Assembly (NCBI GenBank): GCA_017859955.1
Contig: JAFNAB010000014.1
Location: 18,549 to 82,548 of the forward strand
Length of the DNA stretch: 64,000 nucleotides
Reading direction: 5' to 3'
Origin: Holophagaceae bacterium
GTDB lineage: Bacteria; Acidobacteriota; Holophagae; Holophagales; Holophagaceae
The position numbers and the translations under genes were made by a program. This document shows positions 1 through 8,607 of the stretch, piece after piece (position 1 is the first letter of the stretch; every line of letters begins with the position of its first letter). The notes beneath the pieces were generated by a model. That model did no database searches and was not told where the DNA came from. It saw nothing but the letters and a program-made list of their open reading frames with translations.

Positions 1-1854
1 CATGCTCTGGGCGCTGAGGAGCAGGGCCTGGCAGAAGCGGGCGTTCTCATAGGTGGCACGGGGCTCGAACCAGGGCCATCGCTCGTCGGCGCAGCCTTTC
101 CAGAGCCCGATGAGCCGGGCCACCAGCTCGGTGCGGCAGGCCACCGCCTCGGCCTTCCCCGGGAAGCTGTGCAGGTATTCGTGGATGCCCAACAGGGTAA
201 AGGCCCAGGCGCGAGGGGAGGTGAAACTTTCCACGATGGGCAAGCCTCCCTCGAAGAGCAGGGCTGAAAGCTTGCGATGGCCCTCATTCCGCGATCGCCC
301 CGCTCCGGTGCCCACAGCCCAGAGAGCCCTGGCATGACTGTCCTCACTCCCGGCCTCCTCCAACCACTGCCGACTGTGGTTCATAAAGTTGCGGAAACGG
401 CCGGTCCGGCGATTCAGGGCCGCGGACAGGAACGCGAGGTAATTGGTGGCCAGGCGTTCCAAGGGCTCGGAGGGAGGGCGGCCACCCAGTTCATCCATCA
501 GATTGCACAGGATGAAGGCCCGGGCGTTATCGTCCGTGCAGTAGCCTTCCTCGTAATTCGGGACATTGAAGCTGGCGTGCTGAAAAATACCGGTGTCATC
601 GCTCATGCGGGCGATGTGATCCAGGCGCAGCGGGGGCAGGTCGTAGGGGCGGCTCGCCAGGGTCCATTCCGCAAAGGCCTTACGGGGCAGGGCACGCCGG
701 TCCGCTCCTGCGTGGGCGAAGGACTGGAGGTAGCGCTTGGCGATGGCGGGCCAGATCATCTCCCTTCCCATGGCGTAGGCCCTCTTGCGGGTCTCCAGGA
801 GGCGGGTCGGGTCGTCCAGGTAGGCACAGACCCCCTCGGCGATGGCCTGGGGGTTCCGGAAGGGCACCAGGATGCCCCGTCCATCGGCCAGGAGTTCCTG
901 GGCGTGCCAATAGGGAGTGGAGACCACGGCCTTCCCCGCCCCGAAGACATAGGCCAGGGTGCCGGAGGTGATCTGGGCCTCATTGAGGTAGGGGGTGAGG
1001 TAGATGTCCGTCGCCCCGATGAACTCCTTGAGATCCTCGAGGGACACGAACTGGTTGTAGAAGATCACGTGTTCCTTGACGCCGCAGTCCTCGGCCAGCC
1101 TTTCCAGCCCCAGGCGGTAGCTCTCGCCTTCCCGGGCGACCAAGTGGGGGTGGGTGGCGCCCAAGACGATATAAACCACGTTCGGGTGGCGCTTCACGAT
1201 GCCGGGCAGTGCCTCGATGACGTTTTCGATGCCCTTGCCGGGCCCCAGCAGGCCGAAGGTGAGGAGCACGCTCCTCCCTTCCACGCCGAACTGGGGCTTG
1301 TAATAGCTGGAGTCGATGAAGGGCAGGTCGTGGATACCGTGGGGGATGATGTCCACCTTGGAGGAGGGCACCCCATAGGTCTCCTGAAGGATCTCCAGCC
1401 CCTTGTGGGCCATCACCACCAGGCGGTCGCTGCAGCGCACCAGCTCTTCCATCACCTTCCGCTGGGCCGGATCTGGGTCCTGCAGCACGGTGTGCAGGGT
1501 GGTCACCACTGGCATCCGCACTTCCCGGAGCAGGGCCAGGAGGTGGCTTCCGGCGGGCCCGCCGTAGATGCCGAATTCGTGCTGCACGCTGAGCACCTGG
1601 GCGTTGCTGAAATTGAGGAAATCCGCACCGCGCCGGTAGGAGTCCAGGTTCCGCTGATCCAGTTCGAAGCGCACCCGGGGAGGATAGTCGTAGCCCTCCA
1701 TCCGGTCATTGACGGCGCCCGTGAAGCACAGAGCGTTGGGAGCAGCCAGGGCCACCGCCTCGCAAAGATCGTGGGTGAAAGTGGCGATGCCGCAGAGCCG
1801 CGGCAGATAGCCGCCCAGGAAGGCAATGCGTTCAGGCAGGGTGGAGTCCATCAT
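1..1854 (-). CDS. Glycosyltransferase family 4 with C-terminal helical domain (3' end outside window)
   Basis: The minus strand is open from the ATG at 1854 to the window edge (618 codons, no stop), so the C-terminus is missing. Residues 1-400 read as a GT-B glycosyltransferase: an N-terminal LGGYLPRLCGIATFT glycine-rich start, a QHEFGIYGG segment, and a C-terminal donor half with FGLLGPGKGIE, YLTPYLNEAQITSGTLAY and ADGRGILVPFRNP. After about residue 420 comes a second domain with GYCTDDNARAFI, which I recall from GT4 proteins carrying an alpha-helical hydrolase-like C-terminal part. It probably transfers a sugar from a nucleotide sugar to a cell-surface or storage glycan; donor and acceptor cannot be read. 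It is divergent from the fusion gene at 1967. A long plus-strand ORF across it is a shadow. Confidence 0.85.
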   Translation of the reverse strand, partial: MMDSTLPERIAFLGGYLPRLCGIATFTHDLCEAVALAAPNALCFTGAVNDRMEGYDYPPRVRFELDQRNLDSYRRGADFLNFSNAQVLSVQHEFGIYGGPAGSHLLALLREVRMPVVTTLHTVLQDPDPAQRKVMEELVRCSDRLVVMAHKGLEILQETYGVPSSKVDIIPHGIHDLPFIDSSYYKPQFGVEGRSVLLTFGLLGPGKGIENVIEALPGIVKRHPNVVYIVLGATHPHLVAREGESYRLGLERLAEDCGVKEHVIFYNQFVSLEDLKEFIGATDIYLTPYLNEAQITSGTLAYVFGAGKAVVSTPYWHAQELLADGRGILVPFRNPQAIAEGVCAYLDDPTRLLETRKRAYAMGREMIWPAIAKRYLQSFAHAGADRRALPRKAFAEWTLASRPYDLPPLRLDHIARMSDDTGIFQHASFNVPNYEEGYCTDDNARAFILCNLMDELGGRPPSEPLERLATNYLAFLSAALNRRTGRFRNFMNHSRQWLEEAGSEDSHARALWAVGTGAGRSRNEGHRKLSALLFEGGLPIVESFTSPRAWAFTLLGIHEYLHSFPGKAEAVACRTELVARLIGLWKGCADERWPWFEPRATYENARFCQALLLSAQSM

Positions 1855-1966
1855 CTGGCACCTCACAATCGCTGCAACACGCGTTCGCTGCACCAAGTTG
1901 TCTGGCGCTGAGCGTAGCACGGGGAAGGAAGGGCCTGTCCCGGTCCCGGTAAGGTATCCTCGCCCT

Positions 1967-3883
1967 ATGAGTGCCCTCGACCCCATCGCCGCTGTCTCCT
2001 ATCGCGCCCTGGCCCTGGCGGGCCTGAATCGTTCCGGTTCCCCCTGGTCGGAATGCCCCCCCCGGCTTTTGGTAGCCGATGTGGAGAGGCAGCGGATCGG
2101 GCTGCTGGTGGAAGGGGTGCTCCAGGCGGAATTCCCCATCTCCACGGCGCTGGCGGGCCTGGGCTCAGAGGAGGACTCCTTCCGGACGCCCTTGGGTTGG
2201 CATCGGATCCAGGCCCGGATCGGTGAGGGGGCGGTTCCCGGGACCATCTTCCGGGAGCGAGTGGACACGGGGCAGGTCTGGAAGGGGGAGGCCTCGGAGG
2301 CTGATCTCATCCTGACCCGCATCCTAAGGCTGGAAGGGCTGGAGGAGGGCTCCAACCGGGGATCCGGACTGGACAGCCTGGAACGCTGTATCTACATCCA
2401 CGGCACCAATCGGGAGGATCAGATCGGCCGGCCGGTCTCCCACGGTTGCCTCCGGCTGACCAATGCCGACATGCTTGACCTCTTCGCTCAGGTCGAGGAA
2501 GGGGATGCCCTCCTGGTTGCTGAAGGCGGCATGGCTGCCATGGCGGGTCTGCACTTCGCCGGTGTGGCGGGGAGCGGCATGAGCGCATTGGTCCAATTCC
2601 TGGCCATGAAGGGGATTCCCGTTTCCGGCAGTGATCGGAGCTTCGACCGGGGCCAGCGCCCGGAAGCCAGGGCACAACTGGAGCGGTTGGGGATCCGCAT
2701 CCTGCCCCAGGATGGCAGCGGTGTGGCCGCCGCCAGCGGCGTGGTCTATTCCACGGCGGTGGAGGAGGATGTGCCGGACTTCGCCGAGGCCCGGCGCCTG
2801 GGGGTGCCCCTGCTGCACCGTTCCGAGCTGCTGGCCCACCTGGTCGGATGTCATCGCACCATCGCCATCACGGGCACCAGTGGGAAGTCCACCACCACCG
2901 CCATGGTCTTCGAAATCCTGCGGGGGGCCGGCAAGGACCCTTCGGTCATCACCGGGGGAGAACTGCCCAGCCTCCAGGGCGAAGGCCTCTGGGGCAACGC
3001 CTGGGCCGGGGCTTCGGACCTGCTGGTCATCGAGGCCGACGAGAGTGACGGCACCGTCGTGCGCTACCACCCGGCGGTGGGCCTGATCCTGAACCTCCAG
3101 AAGGACCACAAGGAGCCTGAGGCGGTGGCAGAGCTGTTCCGGGTCTTCCGTGCCCAGGCCCGGGAGGCCTTCGTGGTGGGGGAGGCCTCCAACCTGGCGG
3201 AATTCGCGCCGGGGGCCATTGTCTTCGGCCAGGGAGAGCGGGCCAAGGTCCGGGCCGAGGAGGTCAGCCTCACGGCGGAGGGTTCCAGCTTCCGGGTCAA
3301 GGACACCCTGTTCCAGTTGCCTGCGCCGGGGCGGCACAACCTGGAGAACGCCCTGGCAGCCATCGCCGCCTGCCGGACCGTGGGGGTGCCCCTGAAGGAC
3401 ATGGTGGAGCCCCTCGGAGCTTTCCAGGGGGTGGCCCGCCGCTTCCAGGTCCTGGGCGAACGCCGGGGTGTCCAGGTGGTGGACGATTTCGGCCACAACC
3501 CGGCCAAGGTCGCGGCCTCCATCCGTACGGCCCAGCTCCGTGCCCACCGGGTGCTGGCGGTCTACCAGCCCCACGGCTACGCTCCCACCCGCTTCCTCCG
3601 CAAGGACTTCGTCCAGACCTTCGCCACCGAGCTTCGGCCCGAGGACCGCTTCTGGATGCTGGAGATCTTCTTTGCCGGGGGCAGCGCCCAGCGGGACTTC
3701 TCCTCCAGCGACCTGGTGGCGGAGATCGCCGCCCGGGGCAGGGCTGCGGAGTTCGCCCCCTCCCGGGATTGGCTGGTGGAGCGTCTGGCCGCGGAGGCCC
3801 GGGAGGGGGACCTGATCCTGGTCATGGGGGCCCGGGATCCCTCGCTGACGGAACTGGCCCGGCGGATTCTTCAGGCCCTATAG
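1967..3883 (+). CDS. Fusion of L,D-transpeptidase (YkuD) domain and Mur ligase (Mpl/MurC-like)
   Basis: 638 residues from the ATG at 1967; the frame is open further upstream, but only this start precedes recognisable protein. Residues about 33-185 form a YkuD domain with HGTN (145-148) and the catalytic SHGC (158-161). From about residue 195 a Mur ligase follows: a Rossmann-like start FAGVAGSGMSAL, the ATP loop GTSGKST (303-309), a central EADESDG, and a C-terminal DDFGHNPAKV, where MurC/Mpl enzymes usually have HHP. No signal peptide or membrane segment is visible. The gene is outside any division/cell-wall cluster, which favours Mpl (re-attachment of recycled peptide to UDP-MurNAc) over MurC. 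A cytoplasmic YkuD domain could act as an L,D-carboxypeptidase; that is inference. Confidence 0.85.
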   Translation: MSALDPIAAVSYRALALAGLNRSGSPWSECPPRLLVADVERQRIGLLVEGVLQAEFPISTALAGLGSEEDSFRTPLGWHRIQARIGEGAVPGTIFRERVDTGQVWKGEASEADLILTRILRLEGLEEGSNRGSGLDSLERCIYIHGTNREDQIGRPVSHGCLRLTNADMLDLFAQVEEGDALLVAEGGMAAMAGLHFAGVAGSGMSALVQFLAMKGIPVSGSDRSFDRGQRPEARAQLERLGIRILPQDGSGVAAASGVVYSTAVEEDVPDFAEARRLGVPLLHRSELLAHLVGCHRTIAITGTSGKSTTTAMVFEILRGAGKDPSVITGGELPSLQGEGLWGNAWAGASDLLVIEADESDGTVVRYHPAVGLILNLQKDHKEPEAVAELFRVFRAQAREAFVVGEASNLAEFAPGAIVFGQGERAKVRAEEVSLTAEGSSFRVKDTLFQLPAPGRHNLENALAAIAACRTVGVPLKDMVEPLGAFQGVARRFQVLGERRGVQVVDDFGHNPAKVAASIRTAQLRAHRVLAVYQPHGYAPTRFLRKDFVQTFATELRPEDRFWMLEIFFAGGSAQRDFSSSDLVAEIAARGRAAEFAPSRDWLVERLAAEAREGDLILVMGARDPSLTELARRILQAL

Positions 3884-3885
3884 CC

Positions 3886-4308
3886 TCACTGGGGCGGGGG
3901 GCCCTGGGGGCCTTCCCCCTGGGGTGAGCCGCCGCTGGGCTGCCCGCTTTCATCCAGGAGGGTAAGGGTCTCAGAACCCCGGGTGATCTGGCGGGCCATG
4001 TAGCCCTGGCCCATGGGGGCGCCGAGGACCGTGATTTCGTCCCCGGTGGCGAAACTGATGCTTTTGGTCTTCAGGATGAAGTCGGGGCCCACAAGGATCT
4101 CCACCGCCTTGCTCTGGGTCTGGAGGGTGAGCGTCACCATTTTCCCGGGACCCTGGCTGCGGGTGTTGACGGCGCTGACGGTGCCGCTGAGGCTCACTTC
4201 CTTGGAGGTGTCGTAGGACATCTGCGGAGGGCGCTGGCCATTGCCGGGGGGCGTGGCCTGGGCCGCCAGGGGGAGTACGAGGCAAAGTGCCAAGAGATTG
4301 AGTTTCAT
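3886..4308 (-). CDS. Small secreted protein, OB-fold-like
   Basis: 140 residues with a clear signal peptide (MKLNLLALCLVLPLAAQA). The mature part is rich in short beta-strand patterns (VSLSGTVSAVNTRSQG, MVTLTLQTQSKAVEILVGP, DEITVLGAPM), which resembles small periplasmic OB-fold proteins that bind nucleic acid, metal or sugar. The tail is Gly/Pro/Gln-rich and low in complexity. It is convergent with the fusion gene (2-nt gap) and divergent from RNase R. No function can be assigned. Confidence 0.7.
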   Translation of the reverse strand: MKLNLLALCLVLPLAAQATPPGNGQRPPQMSYDTSKEVSLSGTVSAVNTRSQGPGKMVTLTLQTQSKAVEILVGPDFILKTKSISFATGDEITVLGAPMGQGYMARQITRGSETLTLLDESGQPSGGSPQGEGPQGPPPQ

Positions 4309-4451
4309 GGGACTCCTTTTCGCCAGAAGGGCTGGCGATGGTGTAGTGGTTTCCGGCGGAGAGGTGTTTCCCTGACCGCCGAGTGTCGGACTTGACCGGG
4401 TGCTGCGCTCAAATCGCCCAGTCCGGAGGCTCCTGCGGGTACCCTGGAGGG

Positions 4452-6767
4452 ATGAGCCGTCCTACGAGCAAGTACATTCCCCAACCCGCCACGAAACGCA
4501 CCAAGGACTTCGATCGCAAGGCCCGTCCCGCCGCCCCCTCAGGGCCGCGTCCCCGGGCCGGTGAGACCTTCGAATCCACCTTCCTCGGGCACCCCGAAGG
4601 ACCCGGAGGTTTCCTCCGTCCCGCTGGCCTGAAGAAGGGGGCGGGCATGGACCTGCTGGTGGACTGGCGGGACGCCAAGGGCGCCATCCACGGGGATCGG
4701 GTGCAGGCCGAAGTCTCCGGCGAAGGCTGGGATCATCGTCTTCGGGGCCGGGTGATCCAGATCCTCGCCCGGGGCGAGAATCCCATTCCGGCCCATCTTC
4801 AGCGCCAGGAGCTGGGTGGGCAGGTGCTCTGGCGGGCCGTGCCCCTGGAGCCCCGGATCAGCCAGCTGGTGAGCGTCCTTCCCACGGATCTGGCGGAGGA
4901 CGGGGACCTGGTGACCGTGAAGCTGGACCCCGATCCCACCTTGCCCCAGCTTCGGGGGACCGTGCTGGCCAAGCTGGGACGTCCCACGGATCTCAAGATC
5001 GAGAACAAGCTGACGGCGGCCCTCTACAACCTGCGCACGGAATTCCCCACGGCGGTGATGAACGATCTGGCCCCTCTCCCCACGGAGATTCCGGAGGAGT
5101 GGACCCAGGGGCGCGAGGATCTGCGACAGACCCTCACCGTGACGGTGGACCCCCCCACGGCCAAGGACTTCGATGACGCCATCAGCCTGGAACTGCTCCC
5201 CGAAGAGGAGGGCGGAGGCTGGATCCTGGGGGTCCACATCGCCGATGTGAGCCATTACGTGAAGGAGGGGGGTCCCCTGGACCAGGAAGCCGCCCTCCGG
5301 GGCACTTCGGTCTACTTCCCGGACGAATGCATCCCCATGATTCCCGAGCGCCTCTCGGGGGAGCTCTGCTCCCTGCGGGAGGGCGTCGACCGCCTCACCC
5401 TCAGCGCCTGGATCACCCTGGCCCCCGATCTCCAGGTGGTGGAAACCCGCTTCTCCGAGAGCGTCATCCGCAGCCGCAAGCGCTTGACCTACGATCAGGT
5501 CAAGGCGGCCTGCATCGACCTGGATAAGCGCTGGCGGGCCACCATCGGGGAGGATGTCAGCGAGATGCTGGACCAGGCCCTGGTGCTTTCGCGGCGGCTC
5601 ACGGAACAGCGGCTGGGCCGCGGCGCCATGAACCTCGAGACGGAGGAGGCTGAATTCATCTTCGACGCCGAGGGCTTCCCCGTGGACGCACGCCGCTACG
5701 CGATCCACGGCGCCCACAAGATGATCGAGGAGTTCATGCTCATGGCCAACGAGGCCGTGGCGAGCTTCTTCACCCGCCGGAAGATCCCCACCATCTATCG
5801 CATCCACGATGAGCCCGATCCCCTCAAGCTGGAGGTCTTCAAGGGCATCGCCATGGAATTCGGGCTCATGCGTCCCTACGACGAGCCCACCCCCGAGGTC
5901 CTCAACGCCCTCCTGGACAAGATCCACGGGGGTCCCCTGGAGGTCATGCTCAACACCATGCTGCTGCGGAGCCTCAAGCGGGCCGAATACAGCGCCGACA
6001 ACATCGGACACTCGGGTCTGGCCCTCCAGGACTACCTGCACTTCACCAGCCCCATCCGCCGCTATCCCGACCTGGTGGTCCATCGGCTCCTGCGCCAGGC
6101 CATGCGGGGTGAGCGATACTCCGAAGGGCTGTACAGCCATCTGGGGGTCGTTGCCAAGCGCTGCACGGACACCGAGCAGACCGCCACCGAGGCCGAACGG
6201 GAGAACGATCGCTGGAAGACCTGCATCCTGATGCGGACCAAGATCGGGCAACGTTTCGAGGGTCGCATCCAGGGCTTCTCCCTGAAGGTGGCCTTCATCC
6301 GCCTGGACAGCCCCTTTGTGGAAGTGGGTGTCCCCCTGGGGGCCCTCGGGGGCAACTTCTCCGTGGACATGCACCGGACCCACGCCACCGGCATGGGAGG
6401 CCAGACGGTCCTCAGCATCGGTGACAAGGTGAAGGTGGAGATCACCGGGGTGGATGAGGACCTGCGGCGCGTCAGCGCCTGGGTGGTGGAGGCCCAGGGC
6501 CAGGACGGCAAGGGCAAGGCCATGACCTTCACCCCCAGCCTTGCGGCTCCTGCCACCCTACGGGAGGGCGATTTCGTGCCCGAACGCCGCAGCACCGGAC
6601 GGCCTGCGCCCCGGGGCGGCGATCGGGAGAAGAAGCCCAGCGGCCGGCCCCCGCGCTCCGTGCGCCAGGGTGAAGGCGGCGGTCGCAGCGGTCGCCCGGA
6701 GCGTTCCCCCCGGGGGCCCAAGGCCCCCAAGGGGAGTGTGCGGGGGGGCGGCAAGAAGCGGGGGTGA
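4452..6767 (+). CDS. rnr: Ribonuclease R
   Basis: 771 residues from the ATG at 4452; an earlier GTG at 4383 gives a less likely extension. The SD-like GGAGG sits only one base before this ATG, so the start is not certain. The RNB catalytic domain is clear, with PPTAKDFDDAISLE holding the metal-binding aspartates and HIADVSHYV just after. A C-terminal S1 domain (GQRFEGRIQGFSLKVAFIRL) follows, then a Gly/Arg/Lys-rich tail of about 80 residues. RNase R degrades structured RNA 3' to 5' and takes part in rRNA and mRNA quality control. It is convergent with the next gene, with a 3-nt gap. Confidence 0.95.
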   Translation: MSRPTSKYIPQPATKRTKDFDRKARPAAPSGPRPRAGETFESTFLGHPEGPGGFLRPAGLKKGAGMDLLVDWRDAKGAIHGDRVQAEVSGEGWDHRLRGRVIQILARGENPIPAHLQRQELGGQVLWRAVPLEPRISQLVSVLPTDLAEDGDLVTVKLDPDPTLPQLRGTVLAKLGRPTDLKIENKLTAALYNLRTEFPTAVMNDLAPLPTEIPEEWTQGREDLRQTLTVTVDPPTAKDFDDAISLELLPEEEGGGWILGVHIADVSHYVKEGGPLDQEAALRGTSVYFPDECIPMIPERLSGELCSLREGVDRLTLSAWITLAPDLQVVETRFSESVIRSRKRLTYDQVKAACIDLDKRWRATIGEDVSEMLDQALVLSRRLTEQRLGRGAMNLETEEAEFIFDAEGFPVDARRYAIHGAHKMIEEFMLMANEAVASFFTRRKIPTIYRIHDEPDPLKLEVFKGIAMEFGLMRPYDEPTPEVLNALLDKIHGGPLEVMLNTMLLRSLKRAEYSADNIGHSGLALQDYLHFTSPIRRYPDLVVHRLLRQAMRGERYSEGLYSHLGVVAKRCTDTEQTATEAERENDRWKTCILMRTKIGQRFEGRIQGFSLKVAFIRLDSPFVEVGVPLGALGGNFSVDMHRTHATGMGGQTVLSIGDKVKVEITGVDEDLRRVSAWVVEAQGQDGKGKAMTFTPSLAAPATLREGDFVPERRSTGRPAPRGGDREKKPSGRPPRSVRQGEGGGRSGRPERSPRGPKAPKGSVRGGGKKRG

Positions 6768-6770
6768 ACT

Positions 6771-8162
6771 CTACTTCGCGTACAGCCGGATGATCTGCTC
6801 GATGGCGCCCTGGCAGGCGGCGCAGAAGGGCACCTGGTCCCGGGTGAACATGATGCAATCAGTCTGGGAGCGGTAGTAGCCCGTGGCCTCATAGTTGGCG
6901 CCCTCAAAGGCGCCGACCTTGCCTGACCAGGTGTCCTGGCCCAGGTGGACCGTCTCTTTGGCCTCCTCCCGCTTCATGAGGGCCTCCATCTCGGATTCGG
7001 GGCGGTTCTCCGCCCGGATCTGGCGGCGCTCCTTCTGGTAGGCGTGGCTGTCCTTCTCGAACTCGGCCTTCTTCCAGGGGGTGGGCAGGGGGATGCCGGG
7101 AGTCAGGAGGGCCTGCCACTTGGGGTGTTTGGGGTCCGCGGTGACGTTGGGCATCCAGGGCTCGATGCGGGCCTTGCCGGTCTCGTAGTAGACATCGGAG
7201 GTGTAGTACTCGTCAGCCAGGTCTGCGAAGTGGTGGCCGAACTCGTGGACGAAGATGTAGGGCCCGAAGGCGTTGTCCGAGGCCACGGTGCCGTAGAGGC
7301 CGAAGATGCCCCCCCCGCCGTAGGTCTGGCCGTTGACCAGGATCTCCATGAACTCGTAGGGGGCGTAGCCGGCCACATCCCGCAGGGTGCGGTTATCGAA
7401 GGTCAGGACGTAGCGCTCGGAACCGAAGGCGTCGTAGGTGCAGCCCAGGGGCGAGCGGCGGTGGATGCCCGTGGAGGGGCGGCTGATGCCGCTCTCCCGG
7501 GCGGGCGGGCAGATGCCCCAGACATTGAAGTCCTTGCGGTGCTCCTTGTAGGGGGACTTGCTGAAGAGGAGCTCCATCATGCGTCGGGCATCCTTTTCAA
7601 ACTTGCCCCGCTCGGCGGCGGTGTAGCCGTCTCCCAGAATCAGGAAGTCCACCTTCTCATAAGGGTCGCCGTTCTTTTCCAGGGCGATGACGCCCCCGGG
7701 GCCGGGAGGCAAGGAGGGGTCGACGGTGTCGGCCTTGGGGTCCAGGGTGAAGGTCCAGATCTCCTTGAAGGCGTTCTGGCCGTCCCGCTTCTTGAGGTTG
7801 ATCTGCACCGGGCGCTCGGGCATGGGGAATCGAAGGGATTCGGAGCTGGTGAAGGAGGAGGTCTTGGCCTCGGGGGTGTCCTCCCACTCCCCGAAGATGC
7901 TGGAGAAGCCTCGGCTATAGAGCACCCGGTTGGTGGCCCGGTCGACTACCTCAAAGTAGAACTTCCCGCGGTTGGTGTCGTCGATGGATTTCGCCAGGTT
8001 CCCGGGCCAGGGCAGGGGCTCCACCACCACCCGGTCCACGGCGAAGCTCTCCGCCTGGGCGGTGCCGGTGTGGTAGTAGTCCACCCTCAGGGTGGCGGGC
8101 GGAGCGGCAAGGGCGGCGCCTGCTGCGAGGGCTGCGAAAATGATTCCGAGGGGGCGGGGCAT
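6771..8162 (-). CDS. Secreted M64-family zinc metallopeptidase
   Basis: 463 residues. The start at 8162 has AGGAG six bases upstream and opens a signal peptide (MPRPLGIIFAALAAGAALAA). The N-terminal half looks like a beta domain; the C-terminal half carries HEFGHHFADLADEYY, the extended zinc motif of the M64 (IgA-peptidase type) family, and the phrase VDFLILGDGYTAAE that is typical just before it. Several cysteines near the end (CIMFTRDQVPFCAACQ) may form disulfides. It is expected to act in the periplasm or outside the cell. A longer frame extends upstream to 8510, but the signal peptide fixes the start. Confidence 0.88.
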   Translation of the reverse strand: MPRPLGIIFAALAAGAALAAPPATLRVDYYHTGTAQAESFAVDRVVVEPLPWPGNLAKSIDDTNRGKFYFEVVDRATNRVLYSRGFSSIFGEWEDTPEAKTSSFTSSESLRFPMPERPVQINLKKRDGQNAFKEIWTFTLDPKADTVDPSLPPGPGGVIALEKNGDPYEKVDFLILGDGYTAAERGKFEKDARRMMELLFSKSPYKEHRKDFNVWGICPPARESGISRPSTGIHRRSPLGCTYDAFGSERYVLTFDNRTLRDVAGYAPYEFMEILVNGQTYGGGGIFGLYGTVASDNAFGPYIFVHEFGHHFADLADEYYTSDVYYETGKARIEPWMPNVTADPKHPKWQALLTPGIPLPTPWKKAEFEKDSHAYQKERRQIRAENRPESEMEALMKREEAKETVHLGQDTWSGKVGAFEGANYEATGYYRSQTDCIMFTRDQVPFCAACQGAIEQIIRLYAK

Positions 8163-8270
8163 GGGTTTCTCCTGGGATTTGGTGATTATCGGCGCCTCTG
8201 CCGCAAGAATTGCCACAACGATGCAGAGCTTGGGCTCGCCTTGGCGTACCCTGGAGCTTTGGAGGGCGCC

Positions 8271-8573
8271 ATGCTGACACCCAAACAGAGACAGTTCCTG
8301 AAGGCCGAGGCCCACCACCTCAAGCCTGTGGTGCACATCGGCAAGGCCGGGGTCACCGAAGGTCTCGCCGCCGAGCTGGATCAGATGCTCGACAGCCTGG
8401 AGCTCATGAAGATCAAGCTGAACCAGAACACGTCCGAGGATGAAGAGGCGGCGGCCGAGGCCCTCAAGGCCATGGTGCCCGGTCTGGAACATGTCTGGAC
8501 CATCGGCCATACGATTCTGGTTTTCCGACCCAGCCGTACCAAGCCGACAGGTTATGCTTTACCCAAAGCCTGA
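8271..8573 (+). CDS. yhbY: YhbY-family (CRM domain) RNA-binding protein
   Basis: 100 residues with GGAGG five bases before the ATG. It is a single CRM domain: an N-terminal LTPKQRQFLKAEAHHLKP, the loop VHIGKAGVTEG close to the family GxxG motif, and VWTIGHTILVFRPS near the end. YhbY binds pre-50S ribosomal particles. It is divergent from the peptidase and is followed 34 nt later by the FHA protein. Confidence 0.92.
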   Translation: MLTPKQRQFLKAEAHHLKPVVHIGKAGVTEGLAAELDQMLDSLELMKIKLNQNTSEDEEAAAEALKAMVPGLEHVWTIGHTILVFRPSRTKPTGYALPKA

Positions 8574-8607
8574 TTTCATGCTGAGGATGTGACCCCAAGG
8601 AGGCGAC

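Noticed and set aside
277..1911. 544-codon plus-strand frame
   Set aside because: Sequence lacks family phrases, while the opposite strand encodes a continuous glycosyltransferase. It is a high-GC antisense shadow.
4539..6383. 614-codon minus-strand frame
   Set aside because: Antisense of RNase R; no family signal.
6945..8573. 542-codon plus-strand frame
   Set aside because: Its last 100 codons are the YhbY gene; the rest is the antisense of the M64 peptidase with its clear HEFGHH motif.
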